In this document: positions 45,533 through 57,423 of the stretch, one piece after another
How positions within the stretch are numbered: the first letter of the stretch is position 1
Layout: each line of letters begins with the position of its first letter
Assembly: GCA_036785325.1 (NCBI GenBank)
Contig: JAXIVH010000014.1
Coordinates: forward strand, 1,737,018-1,801,017
Direction of reading: 5' to 3'
Length of the DNA: 64,000 bases
Origin: Urophycis tenuis
Lineage: Eukaryota; Chordata; Actinopteri; Gadiformes; Phycidae
Notes under the pieces: model-generated
The model's database searches: none
What the model was told of the DNA's origin: nothing
Seen by the model: the letters and a program-made list of their open reading frames with translations, nothing else
Translations under genes and position numbers: made by a program

Positions 45533-45740
45533 CACACACACACACACGCACATACTATCTTATCAGTTTGTTTGTTTTTGTGTTGTTAACTTATTTGTAT
45601 TTAATAATAAATATAATTATATCACATTGCGCTTATTTGAAACTGGTTTATTTAATTGAAATTGAATAATTTTACATATACTGTATATATTTTATATTTA
45701 TTTATATTTAACTTCGTAACATCATATGGGATTTAAAATC
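45533..45740. other. No gene recognised
   Basis: A/T-rich 3' flank of the BEN-type gene, with a short (AC)n near 45532-45550. Confidence 0.4.
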
Positions 45741-45892
45741 CTGTAAGCATTTTAAAAAAAGAAATCTGTATGGGATTCCTATCAGATTTTGGAACCGAAA
45801 TCCAATAGGAATTTGATAATCCTACAGGAAAAATGTTTGTAAATCATCTTGGGATTCTGGTTCCAAAATCTGATAGAAATCCTACAGGGTTT

Positions 45893-47345
45893 TCCCTATT
45901 GCCTGCACATGAGATGCAGCGGCAAAATGTTTGCTCCAAGGCATCCACCAGTTTAATGGGTCTTATGGCTGCGGGTGCTGTCTCAATTAGGGAGTAGTTG
46001 TGGCAAAAGGTCGTGGGTTCACACGAATCTATGACAATGTGCCAGCTCAATTAAGAACCCATGAGCTCATCACCACCTGTGGAGAAAAAGCTGTTGAGAA
46101 CAACATAGAGCATGTCCTTGGTGTTAAACAATTTCCCCCTTAATTTTACTTCATAGTTCTGGATTTGGCTTCGACATGGTTAAAAGTTTCCCCATTGATT
46201 ACATGCATGCTGTATTGCTTGGAGTCACTAAGCACTTTTTAGACCTTTGGTTTAATAGCAAATATCATGAAAACCCTTGTACATTGGAAGATCTAAAAAT
46301 AAAATTGATCAAAAACTGCTATCCCTGACACCACCATCTGATGTCCCCCAGAGTGCCACGCACTGTGGGGAGTGCCCAAAAGTGGAAGGCGGCTGAATGC
46401 TGTAGCTGGCTGCTTTATTACAGCTTACCTGTTTTGAATTCGATTTTGCCCAACAAATACTTAAAACATTGGTTATGCCTTGTAAATTCCATATTCCTCC
46501 TCCTTAAAGATTCGGTATCAGAAATAGATTTGGCCTGTGCTTCACAAAACATAGAAAAATTTGTTAATCAAGTAAAACAATTATACGGAATCTCCCACAT
46601 GTCGTATAACATACACCAATTGACCCACCTTGAATTTTCAGTGCGACTACATGGGCCCTTGTGGTCTAACTCGGCCTTTGTTTTCGAAAGTCACAAAAAC
46701 TAACCAAACTAACCAAAAACTAACGCGTTTGGGCCATGGGACCCAATCAGTACCGCAGCAAATAGCGTTTAGATTTTCGCTGATGCAGTCCTTGCCTATG
46801 CTATTGCAAAAATCTAAAAGTGACAGCAATCTCACTCATAGAATTGAAAGTCTAGTACAAGGTTGGATAGCTGGATATCCTTCCAGATCAAAAGCTTTTA
46901 AGGTAGAAAGCATTGTGTTACTTGGGTGTCCAAACCACAAACACCTGGATAATGTTGAGCAGTCTTTGTTAGCACCAATATGGGGACCTCAAGGCACAAC
47001 AGTGGCACAATATTACCAACGTGTAGTGATGGAAGGAAACATTTTCACGACAGAGCTATGGAACAACACAAAAACACAACAGTTATACAATTGAACTCAA
47101 AAATGGATGCATTGGCAAAATAATATCAATCATCAGCTTTAAAACTAATGCGCCTGTGTTTATAGTTAATCTTTTTAAATCGGAAAATGCTTTTTTGCGA
47201 CAGTGGCGCATTTAAAACTGATTAGTGCAACCCCTGCAACAGTTGCAGTGAAATACAGTGACATTATCAGAAAAGTTGTATTTATGAAAATTGATAAAAT
47301 CATGTATGCATCACTTCAGCCAAATAACATTGAAATCGATTAATT
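45893..47345 (+). pseudogene. CACTA/EnSpm TNP2-like transposase, decayed (copy 2)
   Basis: Blocks in order: FTRIYDNVPAQLRTHELITT near 46018, IDYMHAVLLGVTKHFLD near 46196, KWKAAECCSWLLYYSLPVL near 46380, an open run to HMSYNIHQLTHLEFSVRLHG near 46600, then QIAFRFSLMQSLPMLLQKS and LLAPIWGPQG near 46970, and KIDKIMYASLQPNNIEID near 47290. Stops and frameshifts break the gene at several points, and the N-terminal third is absent. It is homologous to and inverted relative to the copy at 10.5-12.7 kb. Confidence 0.75.
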
Positions 47346-47610
47346 ACCTTTTGCCTTTTAACATTTTTAACTTCCCTTTCATGTATGTACCTTAATTTGC
47401 TTTCTGTTGTGGTCTTCTGTTGTGGTATGAATAAAATTCATTTAATGAAGGCATGTGTGACCGGTCGTTATTGTCTCTCTCTCTGCGTAGACTCCTTTTG
47501 GTATTTTTATTTCTGTACACATAAGCGACATCAAAAGCAATTACTGTTCATGTTTCTAATGTAATGAAAATCCTATTGGAAAATCAAAATCCCATAGAAC
47601 AACCCTCCAG

Positions 47611-48076
47611 CTAGCCTGGCTGACGCGTCCACATCTCGATGAGATGGTGGTCTGGGAACTAGGTGTGCATTTTCTCGTATTTGAGGCGTGGTTTACGAAT
47701 GCCTAGAGCCGTTTATTGGGCGCTACGAATGTCTATCAAATGGCGTCTGGTTCTTCACATGCTGCTTTGCGCGCGATTCATAGCCAATTGCTACTAAAAA
47801 TTAGCTACTAAAATTACATTAATTGCTACAAAAGCTACTTAATACACTTTCTAAAGCTGCATCGAACTGTAACGTTGTGTCCGCTGCCATGTTGGATTAA
47901 CACGCTACAAGCTTCGGTGTCGTGCATAGACGTCGTCATCGTATTTGCTGCCCCCCCCCCCCCCCCCGTTCTGTGATTGGTTCCCTAACTCAGGGAAAAT
48001 AAGGGCGGTGGTTTCCAGGCTGTCTTTGCAGTGAGAATGAAATCGCGCGCAAAGCAGCATGGGAATTCCCAGGCTA
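47611..48076. mobile_element. hAT-like MITE, 466 bp, with 8-bp TSD
   Basis: CTAGCCTGG at the left and CCAGGCTA at the right are inverted, and CCCTCCAG is duplicated exactly (47603-47610 and 48077-48084). A C17 run lies at about 47951-47967. No coding capacity. Confidence 0.85.
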
Positions 48077-48328
48077 CCCTCCAGCCTTAATTGAAGCGAA
48101 AATCCTATTGGAAATTACAAGCCAAACATCCAATTAAACCCCCTATCCCCATCAAAAAAAAAAAATCCTATTGGAAGGTCATGATGAAAATCCCATAAAA
48201 TCACCCTTTAGAATCCTATGGGATTTTAACAATCGCAATACACACTATTGGAATCCTGTTGGGATAACAATATATCCTATAGGATTGTAATGGAAAAAAA
48301 CTAAATCCAATAGGACTTTTTGATAAGG

Positions 48329-49153
48329 GTGAGATGGTAAGATGATATTAAGTTATTAAGTAACAAAGCATTTACCTTTTTTAAATTGCCAGTCAGATAT
48401 CAAACCGATTTTATTTATTCTTCATCTATTTCAGTTTGAAATACTGTAGAGTAACAGTGTAGTGATAGACTAGATGACTTCACGAGAACCGTTGCCAAGT
48501 GAGTATGCACATAAACTCCTCGTTTGTTTAGTACTTTGAATTCAAAAACAACATACTGGGGTGCAGTCCAGCCTGTAATCCAGACTAAAGCTTTGTTCAA
48601 CTATGCACTTTGAGGTACGACTGTAGTGAGTGACCTTTCTTTTCCAAACCCCCAAAAAGCAAGCCGTTCACGGCAGCTGATCAGTAATGGATTTACACAT
48701 GCATGACTGTAATAAGCTAATGTACAAATGTTTCTTACTGAGAACTACAGATTTACTTGGCTACTATTTGTTGTAGAAAATCAAAACAAAAATCCCAATT
48801 TTTTGGACCAAAAACTAGTCTCTCTAATATAACCCCAAACTCACACAGCAAGGTACAATCAAAGAACTGAGTGCTCGTGATCACCATCATTTATCAGATC
48901 AAATAGCACTCCTGCCCTTTGTTGGTTTTCTAACTTCATACTGCTGAGGCTTCTAAAATAAAGGTTCACCAACATAAGAGTTTACATTAATACTTCACAT
49001 CGTCACCCTCTTAAAATAATGACATGATTTATATTTTCAAGTTTTTCAGAAACACATGAAAAACAAATAGATAGAAGATGTTTGGCTCAGTTTTTACTGT
49101 TTTTTGAAAAACTTGAAAATATGATTTAGGCCATTATTTTAAGAGGGTGACGA
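48329..49153 (+). repeat. Repeat W, uninterrupted copy with palindromic end
   Basis: 48340-49012 matches, inverted, the two halves at 1077-1492 and 6956-7187, and is continuous at the point where the other copy is broken (about 48600). Its right part, 49003-49153, folds on itself: the arms GTCACCCTCTTAAAATAAT and ATTATTTTAAGAGGGTGAC enclose about 110 bp. The class is not recognised. Confidence 0.75.
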
Positions 49154-49154
49154 C

Positions 49155-49770
49155 ATTCAAGTCTGGTTTTGCTTGAGCTTATCCATTAGTGCCATACGTG
49201 TCCAGGCTAATCAGCTTCCTTTAGGGAACTAGAGAGGCATGAATGATACTGTATAAGCACAGAATTTGAAAAGCAAAAAGTTGTTCAAATTTGTTTACGG
49301 ACGTTATCGCCTGCAAATTTAATTTTTTCAAGGCATGTCGGTGTAACTCCATTTGCAGTTGATTTGTATGACAGAGATTCCAGAGAGAAAGCAATGACAA
49401 ATGTCTAAAAGTATCAATCACTGTGATCAAACAGGATTACCAGGTCTGACCTTTGTCAACTTATCCACAGATTGCTGGTTTGCTTTGATACATTGTGGAA
49501 TGTTTGAAGCCTAACCCAGCATTTCACAATGTGTGACAACAAATCAGCCAGTGAAAAGGTCTGTCTTTCCCTCACTCACACATTTTTTTCCAGTTTATGT
49601 TAGTGGTACTTAAATAAAGCAGAGCAATTATGGTGAGATCCAAAAGTCTATCCAATTACAGCTTGCTTTAAAAAAAAAATGCCCATTGCCCCATTTCTGT
49701 CTTGTAAGTCAAATACCCCTTTCAATTACAGTCAAACCATTTACCAAGCATTCTTTTCTCTTTTCTCTAG
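49155..49770. other. No gene recognised
   Basis: A/T-rich spacer before the integrase-like gene. Confidence 0.35.
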
Positions 49771-50083
49771 GGCTTAAGGAACCTCAATCCTGTGCCATAT
49801 CAAGCGACGTATTTTGATCAAAATCTTCACATGGACCAAAATGAAAAGATGGCTATGTATGGACTGACATAAGTTGTGGCCATAGATGGCTATAGTGGCA
49901 AGATTGTGGCCAACTCCATCCATCATGCCAGTAAAAAAACAATCTGGTTATATATGATGAACTCTACAGGTGAGTAGGTGTGTTAACCTTCACAGATGTA
50001 CAAAGCTGTGTACTTTTTGAAAAAAATCATCTTCACTGATGAAAGTTTTTCACAACTTTCCTTCAAAATTATCTTTGGAATAT

Positions 50084-50135
50084 GACAGACAGACATACTT
50101 TATTGATCCCTGAGGGAAATTGCGTTTGTCACAAT
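50084..50135 (-). repeat. Retroposon 3' tail
   Basis: TACTTTATTGATCCCTGAGG then GAAATTGCG is the reverse of the tail AATTTCCCTCAGGGATCAAT common in fish LINEs and SINEs. Only the tail is clear. Confidence 0.5.
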
Positions 50136-51057
50136 ACTCCAGGAAAAAGAAAGGACACTCTACGTATAGTAGAGTGTTAGAATATATAAATATATAATGT
50201 ACACCTATGTAAATATAAGCCTATGTAATAAAATATACAAAAATATACATAAAGAAATGAAAATATACATAAATGTACATACATCCAGGCATACACTACG
50301 AGGTAATAGCATACACAAGGATGGAGCATGTCAGATTTTTTGTACGACCAGTTGTGCAGAGATGATGTAGTAAAATGAAAGCAGTCTTTGACCGTTATCA
50401 TACAACAACAGTGTAGCATGACATCAAAGTTAAAGAAAGTAAGTCAATATTTTGGCCTTATACAGAGTTGTGTAGGAAATAATGGGAACCAACTTGGAAT
50501 GGACTGCCTGATTTAAACAATGTGCAGCTCATTGTTATAAAAACAAATGCCAGTGTCTTTTCCCTGTTGGCTTTTTTTATGTTTAATTTGGGTGGTCTTA
50601 CAAATGAAAGGACACATACTCTAAAGCAGCACTGCAATAAGCTACAGCCAGTTGATGAATCCATTCAAATATGATACATGTCTTATTAACTTGTGATAGG
50701 ATGTGTAATTTGAGACAAGGCCTCATGAGCTGGATAAGTACTTTTTTATCTTTTATTTCCCTATTCATTGATTAAGCAGGGATGTTGTTGTGACCTATGG
50801 CCTTTGGGACCAACTGAGGGTGGACCATGGAGGAGAATTTTATCTCACTGTTCATGCAGGAGAAACTGTCGGGGTACAGGTCTCGGCAAGACAGGGCACC
50901 ATATCAGCAGACAGAATCAACAAGGGTATTTAAATGTTTTTCTAAACATTATTTCTCTCAACGTGATATATTATGTGTGTGGGTATGTATTTTTCAGTAC
51001 TTGGACAGTGGAGTGTCTTGGTGGTTGTTTAGCTCCCGTGTGTCTATATCTATACAT

Positions 51058-51782
51058 TAGGGCTGGGTTGAAAAGATCGATCCGCCGATTTTAAATCGAT
51101 TCTCCTTTTAATTCCCACAGATCGATTCGTACGTCCAAAGATCGATTTTTTATATATATAAATATATATTTATGTGTGTGTGTTTAATTGTTTTTTTTCC
51201 GCGGTGACCTTCAACCTCACGCGTGACTTCGCGCAGATACTTCCGTGTGCGAGATCAAAACATAACAACATGGCGTCAAGCGGTAGCGTTGACGATAGCC
51301 GAACTCCAGATTTGAAAAGGCCAGCGTCGTTCAAAGCGGATATCTGGAACTATTTTGGGTTCCGACTCCGAAACGACAAAGATAAGGAGCTTGACAAAAG
51401 CAAAGCAGTTTGCAGGACATGCCAGATGGAGGACAAGTATAGTGGAAATACGACTAACCTCAGGAACCACATGCAGCGACACCACGAAGATATCGTGTAT
51501 AAAAATAACTACAATAGATTGGAAGCACTGGTGATAGTGGTTTGTCAGTGATGCTGCTTTCAACACTGAAAAAAATAAAAGTTCATATTCAACAGCAACA
51601 GCTTTTGGGTGAATTCTTAATGCCATATTTTTAATAATGCACCTGGGTTACTGTCCCAATACCAATTCAAACTGGTGTTGGATCGGATCGGATCGAATCG
51701 AATCAAATCGAAACAATCGATTCTGAATCTTAAGAATCGGAATCGAATCGATTCTTGAAATTTGAATCGATACCCAGCCCTA
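51058..51782 (+). mobile_element. hAT element with BED-finger exon, internally deleted
   Basis: Ends TAGGGCTGGGTTGAAAAG and CGATACCCAGCCCTA are inverted repeats with long ATCGATT-rich subterminal regions. It lies in an intron of the integrase-like gene. No exact 8-bp target duplication was found. Confidence 0.75.
51270..51551 (+). pseudogene. BED zinc-finger N-terminus of a hAT transposase
   Basis: The frame starts at ATG 51270 (MASSGSVDDS) and encodes a BED finger: SFKADIWNYFGF, AVCRTCQMEDKYSGN, then NLRNHMQRHHED, with the Cys-x2-Cys and His-x4-His ligands in place. It stops at 51551 after VIVVCQ; the catalytic and dimerisation domains are absent because the element is internally deleted. 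Alone it could only act as a DNA-binding fragment. Confidence 0.75.
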
Positions 51783-52159
51783 ATGTTACTAGATTATATC
51801 AGACAGTGGTCATGAAATTATTTGCATTTCTTTATATGGCATGTAAAAAAAGAAAGATATATTGGAATAATATTATTTCCTAAAATGTGCTCAATTGAAT
51901 GTTGACCTAAAAACGACAAGATGTTTTTAAATTCCCTTCTGCTCTGCATTTTTACAGAACCACAGGATCGAACGTGTGGCCTGAAATCAAAAACCGAGTC
52001 ACCTATCCACTGAAGGGAGCCTTGGTTCACCTGGTGGACCAAGAGCATCTGGATATGGAGGAAACCACAGTCTGATACTGTGTCAAACCTGAACAGTCAG
52101 GTGGCCAGCATCGGACTCAAGCGGTTCATTGATGCTTGGAATTCTCAGTTTCAGGTATT

Positions 52160-52800
52160 TGATCCATCTTCGCAGTTGTATCCCCAACACAAAAATAGAT
52201 TTCACTTAGCAGGGAGCAGCTTGCTATGAGGATTACTTACTTGGCAACACCTGGCAGCTTGCCCTGCTGCTTTCTCAGGTCCCACTGAGCATTTTCAAAT
52301 TCAAAATATGTAAAGTAAATTGTGTGTAAATACATCTAAAAGGTATTCAGAGCCCTTCATTTATTCCACATTTTGTTGTGTGTTATAGACTTAATTTAAA
52401 TCAACAGTATAGCATTAATACTTTTTCTAATAAATCAAAACACAATAATCCTTGTCTTGTGAAAATGTAGGAGAATTAAAAAAGTTAAACAGTAGATTTA
52501 CATAAGAACTGATAAAGTAGCTCATTTATTGTTTTTTTAGCTGCATATCCTTTGCATGTCATGATTTCCTTGTGTGTCACATTCACATGAATCAGATATA
52601 AAATAACTTTGGCAGCTAACAACGCAGTACAGTGGAATTACATTTGCCGGATGGCCGAATCGACATATACACAAACACAGACGGCTTATGTCAGTGAAAG
52701 TAGGCTTTAACAATAATGATACTGTTATATTGACAGTTAGTTACAGTAAAATAGAATGTGTCTCAACACCAAGAGAAATATAAACAAATTCAACATTCCC
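52160..52800. other. No gene recognised (intron of the integrase-like gene)
   Basis: A/T-rich intron-like sequence. Confidence 0.35.
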
Positions 52801-54688
52801 TTTGTCTTTCATAAGGAAGAGGGATTCCAAATATCCTGGCCGAGGGCGTATGTCAGGTAAAATTACCGGAAGAACTACTGCAAGGTTCAGCAGAGGCTGC
52901 TGATCTCTATCTGCAAGAGACGGGGGGAACCTGACCAGGGAGTCAGTATTTGGCACCAATCCTTTTCAGTCTCTGGAGGAGCAGCAAAATGCTGAACAAC
53001 AGTTCAACACAGCCTACCCAGACATTGGGAGTCTGTTTTACAGTGCTTTCAACCAACAGCCTTGCCCCTTCCAGGAAGCTGTGATGGAGCTGATCTCTGT
53101 TTCGCGGAGACAGCAAGTCTAGGAGATATTTTTTGTTAGTGATTAGTTCATTTAGGATCTTAGGAAATCTTAGGAAATAACATTATATTTCTGATTAATA
53201 ACAGCTTTATCGAGACCGGCGCTCGCTCTCTGTTATTCTATGGCTGTGTTCGAAATGTTCACTAGGTCACTCACTCACTCGTTCACTATATAGTGTTTGC
53301 TATATAGGGGACCTATGTAGGGGGCTACTAGGGGACAAGTGAGCATGGCGATTATTAATTTCGGACACTCGGGATGTTATTGCTGACACATATTCATGCG
53401 ACGGATTTTCATCAGTTATCTCAGTCGCATAAACAAATGCAGATGCGAGTTATCACACGTGTAGTCAACACGTAAGTCATGGGACAACAACGGTGCTGTT
53501 TTTGGATGAGTAAACAGGCTGGGATTTCTCAACTGCATTGAAATAACATTTGAAATATATGATAATAGAAATAAAACCGTGTAATATGTGTACATCCTAA
53601 CTTTTTTGTGGGCAGGGTAGTAGGCTACAACAATTATTAAACGATGGGGGTTGCTGTGTTGGCCTATAGCTTACGAAATGATATACAAATGGGCAATCCT
53701 AAGGTAAAGCCTAGGCTGGGCTATACATACCATGATATAGCCGTTAGTTAAACGTTTTAAAACTTCCATAGGCTCACGTGCATAATAGATCTTACTGATC
53801 TCAACGTAAGCTAACTCAACACAACTTACTGTTAAAAATGGATCCAATTCAGACATTAGTTTTTACTATTTTAATGAAAGTGTTGGTGCTCCGACAAAGG
53901 AGACGAAATGACACTGCAAGGGCGAGACGTCTTCGTATTTTACTCGCCAGACATAATATGAACCATATGGCAATGGTAAATATCACATTTGCTATAGCAG
54001 TGTTACTGTTAATGTTAACGTGATGTTAATGCTAGCGCCCTTCTTGGCGAGGGGCGATTTCATTCAATAGTAGCAAACACTTTATATATATATATATATA
54101 AACGATACAATAAAACGTATGTTAATATTAGGCTACAGCAATATCTCACGAGTCACTCCAGTCTCTTGCAGTGAAATGGATTTAACGATACATCATAGCC
54201 TACCTCTTTTTAAAACAGCCACAAGGTGGAGCCATAGGAACAACACTTAGGCAAAAGTGTTCGTAAATTAGTTGTTCCACATCAGTCTTTGCCTTTCAGA
54301 AGTAAAAAAATCTATATACAGAAGTAAAATAATTTATATTGCGATCAGAGTTCTCACCTATTTTTCATGATCCCCCTGTAGACGTGGGGAGCCAAGTAAC
54401 CTTTCACATACAATTGGCTTGCAGAAAAAATATTTTTAATTAGCATGCAATGAGGTGTCGACAGCCTTTAAAATTCAAGTGTTGTATACAAAACATTTCT
54501 ATCTTACTTCTTATTTAAGTTCAGTTGTCTTATTTAAGCAGTTAACTATGATATATGAACTTAAATGCTACAAAAATAAAACACACTTTAGTAGTTTAGC
54601 AGTGACACTTTATTTTGTGCTCTTTACAGCTGGAGCCGGCAAGATACTGTGTCAGGAATGAACACATACCCCAGCTACAGTTGTTTTT

Positions 54689-57423
54689 TGAAGTTTTAGA
54701 GTTTTAATTGAAGTTTTTAAGTACAAGACAGTAGTACATAATAACAACAACAATACAAAGATAAACAGAAATAAACAGTCAAAGAAGTTAATAAGTAAAA
54801 TACACACAAAAGACAAAATGGGGGGGGGGGGGGTACAGTAGTATGTCAGTTCATCAAGTTCAGTTCATTTCAAGTGAGATTCAAGACAAGATCTAAAAAT
54901 GCTCCACGGTTCATCCAGTTCACCAACCTCTATTAAAATGGAGGCGACCTGCTCCATGGACAACAACTCTGTGAAGTCTTTCTGCCAGTTTTCAACACTG
55001 AAACAATTCGGCTTACGTTCTTTCCAATTCAACAAAATAATTTGTTTGACTGACAGACAAGCAAGGGCGATGATTCTCTGTATCATCCTAGATTTTGCAA
55101 TGTTCAAGTTCAAACCAAGTATACATACCAGGGGGCAGAGTTTTATATCCAGGCCAAGGGCACATGACAAACATTCAATAACCTTCACCCAGAACCTCTT
55201 TACCAAAGGGCAGTGCCACAGTAGGTGCATGAGTGTACCCTCCTCTTCACAGCCATACCAACAACATTTAGATGACGTGTTGTTAATTTTATACAAATTG
55301 TGAGGTGTAATGTATGCTCTATGTATTATCTTCATTTGTATAATTTTAGATCTAACACACTTTGACATTTTTGTACAACTTGTAAGTACTGCGTCCCATT
55401 GTTTGGAGGGAATAGGTGCACCTATATCTCGTTCCCATTGTAGTTTGGTTTGGGAGTACCTGTCAGGGGTAGCAGAACATAATAATTTATACATTGCTGA
55501 GACTGTCCCTTTCCTGACAGCAATTCCCCTGAACATATCTTCTAAGTCCCTTTTATTCCCTGTCTCCTTGGTAAGTAAAGGTTTCAAAACAGATTTAATT
55601 TGTAGATATGACAGAAATTCTGTGTTTGTCAGCCCAAATTGTAATTTTAGATCATTAAACGGAATAATTTTACCATTATTAATGATTTGGTCCAGCTGAT
55701 TTATATTACGTTGTTGCCATACCTTATTCCTAAGAGGTTTACCACCTGCCGTAAACAAAGGATTGCTCCACAGTGGACATGATGGTAGAAATATTCCATT
55801 AAAACTCAGTCGCCTCTGGATAATTTTAACTATATCACATGAAAACTGTAGGACTGAGTTATCTATCCTGGAGATGGCTTTGGGATTATACCATAAAGCT
55901 GTTAAAGTTATGTCTTTGTTATAAGTTTTGAGAAGGTTTTCTTCAAGCCACTCCCAACTACCAATCTCTCTAACACTAGTATAGGCCCACTGAAGAGGGT
56001 ATCTGGAATTAAATGCTGTATAATATTGGTATGTATCTGGGAGTCCTAACCCTCCTTTAGTTCTTGGTTTGATATTTTTTTTTTTTACTTATCCTGGGTT
56101 TTTTATCTTTCCAAAGAAAACCAGAGAATAACTTGTTTATTTCTTTAAACCAGTTAGGAGGAAATTTAAGTGGTATAGAAGACATAATAAAAGCCAACCT
56201 TGGTAATATGTTCATTTTTATGACTTCAGATCTTCCCCAAAGGGATAGGGGTAAGACTGTCCATCTTTTAAGATCTTTCCTAACACTTTTAAGAAGTTCT
56301 GGTGCATTTATCTCAACAATTTTGTTAATTGGAGATCTGATTTTAATTCCTAAATATTTCATACCTTGGGGGCTCCACTTGAAAGGGGAAGTGCCCAGGT
56401 GTACTTGGTAGGTGAGATAGTTGAGTGGGATGGCCTCACTCGTACTATAGTTAACCTTATATCCAGAAAACTGTCCAAATGTATCAATAACTTCTAACAC
56501 TTGTGGAATAGATTCCACTGGGTTTGATAATGTCAGCAATATGTCATCAGCAAAAAGGCTAGCTTTAAAAATCAGAATTATTAATACCGGTTATATCTTT
56601 CTGAGCGCGTATGGCACAGGCAAGAGGTTCAAGGGCCATTATAAAAATGGTTGGAGATGCCGGACAGCCTTGGTGTGTAGACCGATAGAGATGGAATAAT
56701 TAAGACTTGTTGCCGTTTGTTTTAACCGATGCTACTGGTTCATGATAAAGTGCTTAAACTGGACCAAACCCATATTTGGACAATATATAAAAGAGGTATT
56801 TCCATTCTACTCTATCAAAGGCTTTCTCAGCATCCAGCGACACAGCTATTGCTGGATGCTGGTAGGCCTCCGCCTTAGCCATCACATGTAGGAGCCTTCT
56901 GATATTGTTTGATGCCATTCGACCTCGTATAAAGCCTGCCTGATCAATATGTATGTATGATCAAGAATTTTCGCAAATATTTTGTAGTCACTTTTTAAAA
57001 TGCTCAAGGGTCTATAATTGCTCATTTGTAAATGGTCCTTTCCTGGTTTAGGAATTAAAGAGATAGTTGCTTGACGCATAGTTGATGGCACAGACTGATT
57101 GATTATTATGTCATGAAAAAAAGCTGCCTTAAAAGTGGTGTAAGCCTGTCTTGAAAACATTTATAAAACTCAGCTGTATAGCCATCATCACCTGGTGTCT
57201 TACCAGATGGCAGAGAATTGATAACAGATTTAATTTCATTTTCAAGGACGGGTGACTCCAATGATTCCTTTCCTTTCTCACTAAGGGTTGGTAAAGATAT
57301 ATTTCTGAGAAAGTCATCCATATCCTTTTCACTAGTGGAGCAGTCTGATTTGTAGAGTTTGCTATAGAACTTTTTGAAAACTTGATTAATTTGATTTGGG
57401 TCACAAATTAAGGATCCATCCTC
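54689..57423 (-). mobile_element. L1-like LINE, 5'-truncated, 15-bp TSD
   Basis: The insert is bounded by GCTACAGTTGTTTTT at 54674-54688 and 57424-57438. Frames on the minus strand run from the reverse transcriptase (KPGKDHLQMSNYRPLSIL near 57020, SLFADDILL near 56550) to the C-terminus. Several frameshifts and stops are present. The 5' part (ORF1, endonuclease) is missing, as is normal for target-primed insertion. A G13 run lies near 54820-54833. Confidence 0.9.
54865..56560 (-). pseudogene. L1-like ORF2 C-terminal half
   Basis: Two large blocks on the minus strand. 56560-56057 follows the FADD catalytic box and reads FSGYKVNYSTSEAIPLNY, GMKYLGIKI and SLWGRSEVIKMNILPRLAF, the thumb region of fish L1 proteins. 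55758-54865 ends with a CCHC-like motif (CCWYGCEEEGTLMHLLWHC) and RSCLESHLK before the stop. Between them the frame is broken. The protein would copy RNA into DNA at the target; this copy cannot. Confidence 0.8.

Larger units (their letters stand above)
45741..48328 (+). mobile_element. CACTA/EnSpm copy 2, deleted
   Basis: A partial transposase is bracketed by arrays of the subterminal motif CCTATTGGAA/TTCCAATAGG (45755-45895 and 47560-48325). The right edge, read on the minus strand, begins CACCCTTATCAAAAAGTCC at about 48328 and abuts repeat W. A 466-bp hAT MITE is nested at 47611-48076. Confidence 0.65.
49771..53120 (+). pseudogene. Decayed gene with an integrase-like core (rve-type)
   Basis: Exon-like blocks in order: 49771-49969 (GLRNLNPVPYQATYFDQNLH, then VVAIDGYSGKIV), about 50783-50934 (YGLWDQLRVDHGGEFYLT, then after a frameshift LFMQEKLSGYRSRQDRAPYQ), 51958-52153 (NHRIERVW, then KNRVTYPLKGALVHLVDQEH, later SQVASIGLKRFIDAWNSQFQ) and about 52814-53120 (RGIPNILAEGVCQVKLPEEL to ISVSRRQQV). 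The AIDGYS and VDHGGEF motifs fit the two aspartates of an integrase/DDE core. At least three frameshifts and one stop kill it. I know similar multi-copy fish and invertebrate proteins with an integrase core, but cannot say which mobile element they come from. Confidence 0.6.

Noticed and set aside
50768..51094. 108-residue plus-strand frame as a separate gene
   Set aside because: It overlaps an exon of the integrase-like gene in the wrong frame and then enters intron sequence.
51058..51782. 8-bp TSD for the BED-finger hAT
   Set aside because: CTATACAT and ATGTTACT flank it and do not match, so no duplication is claimed.
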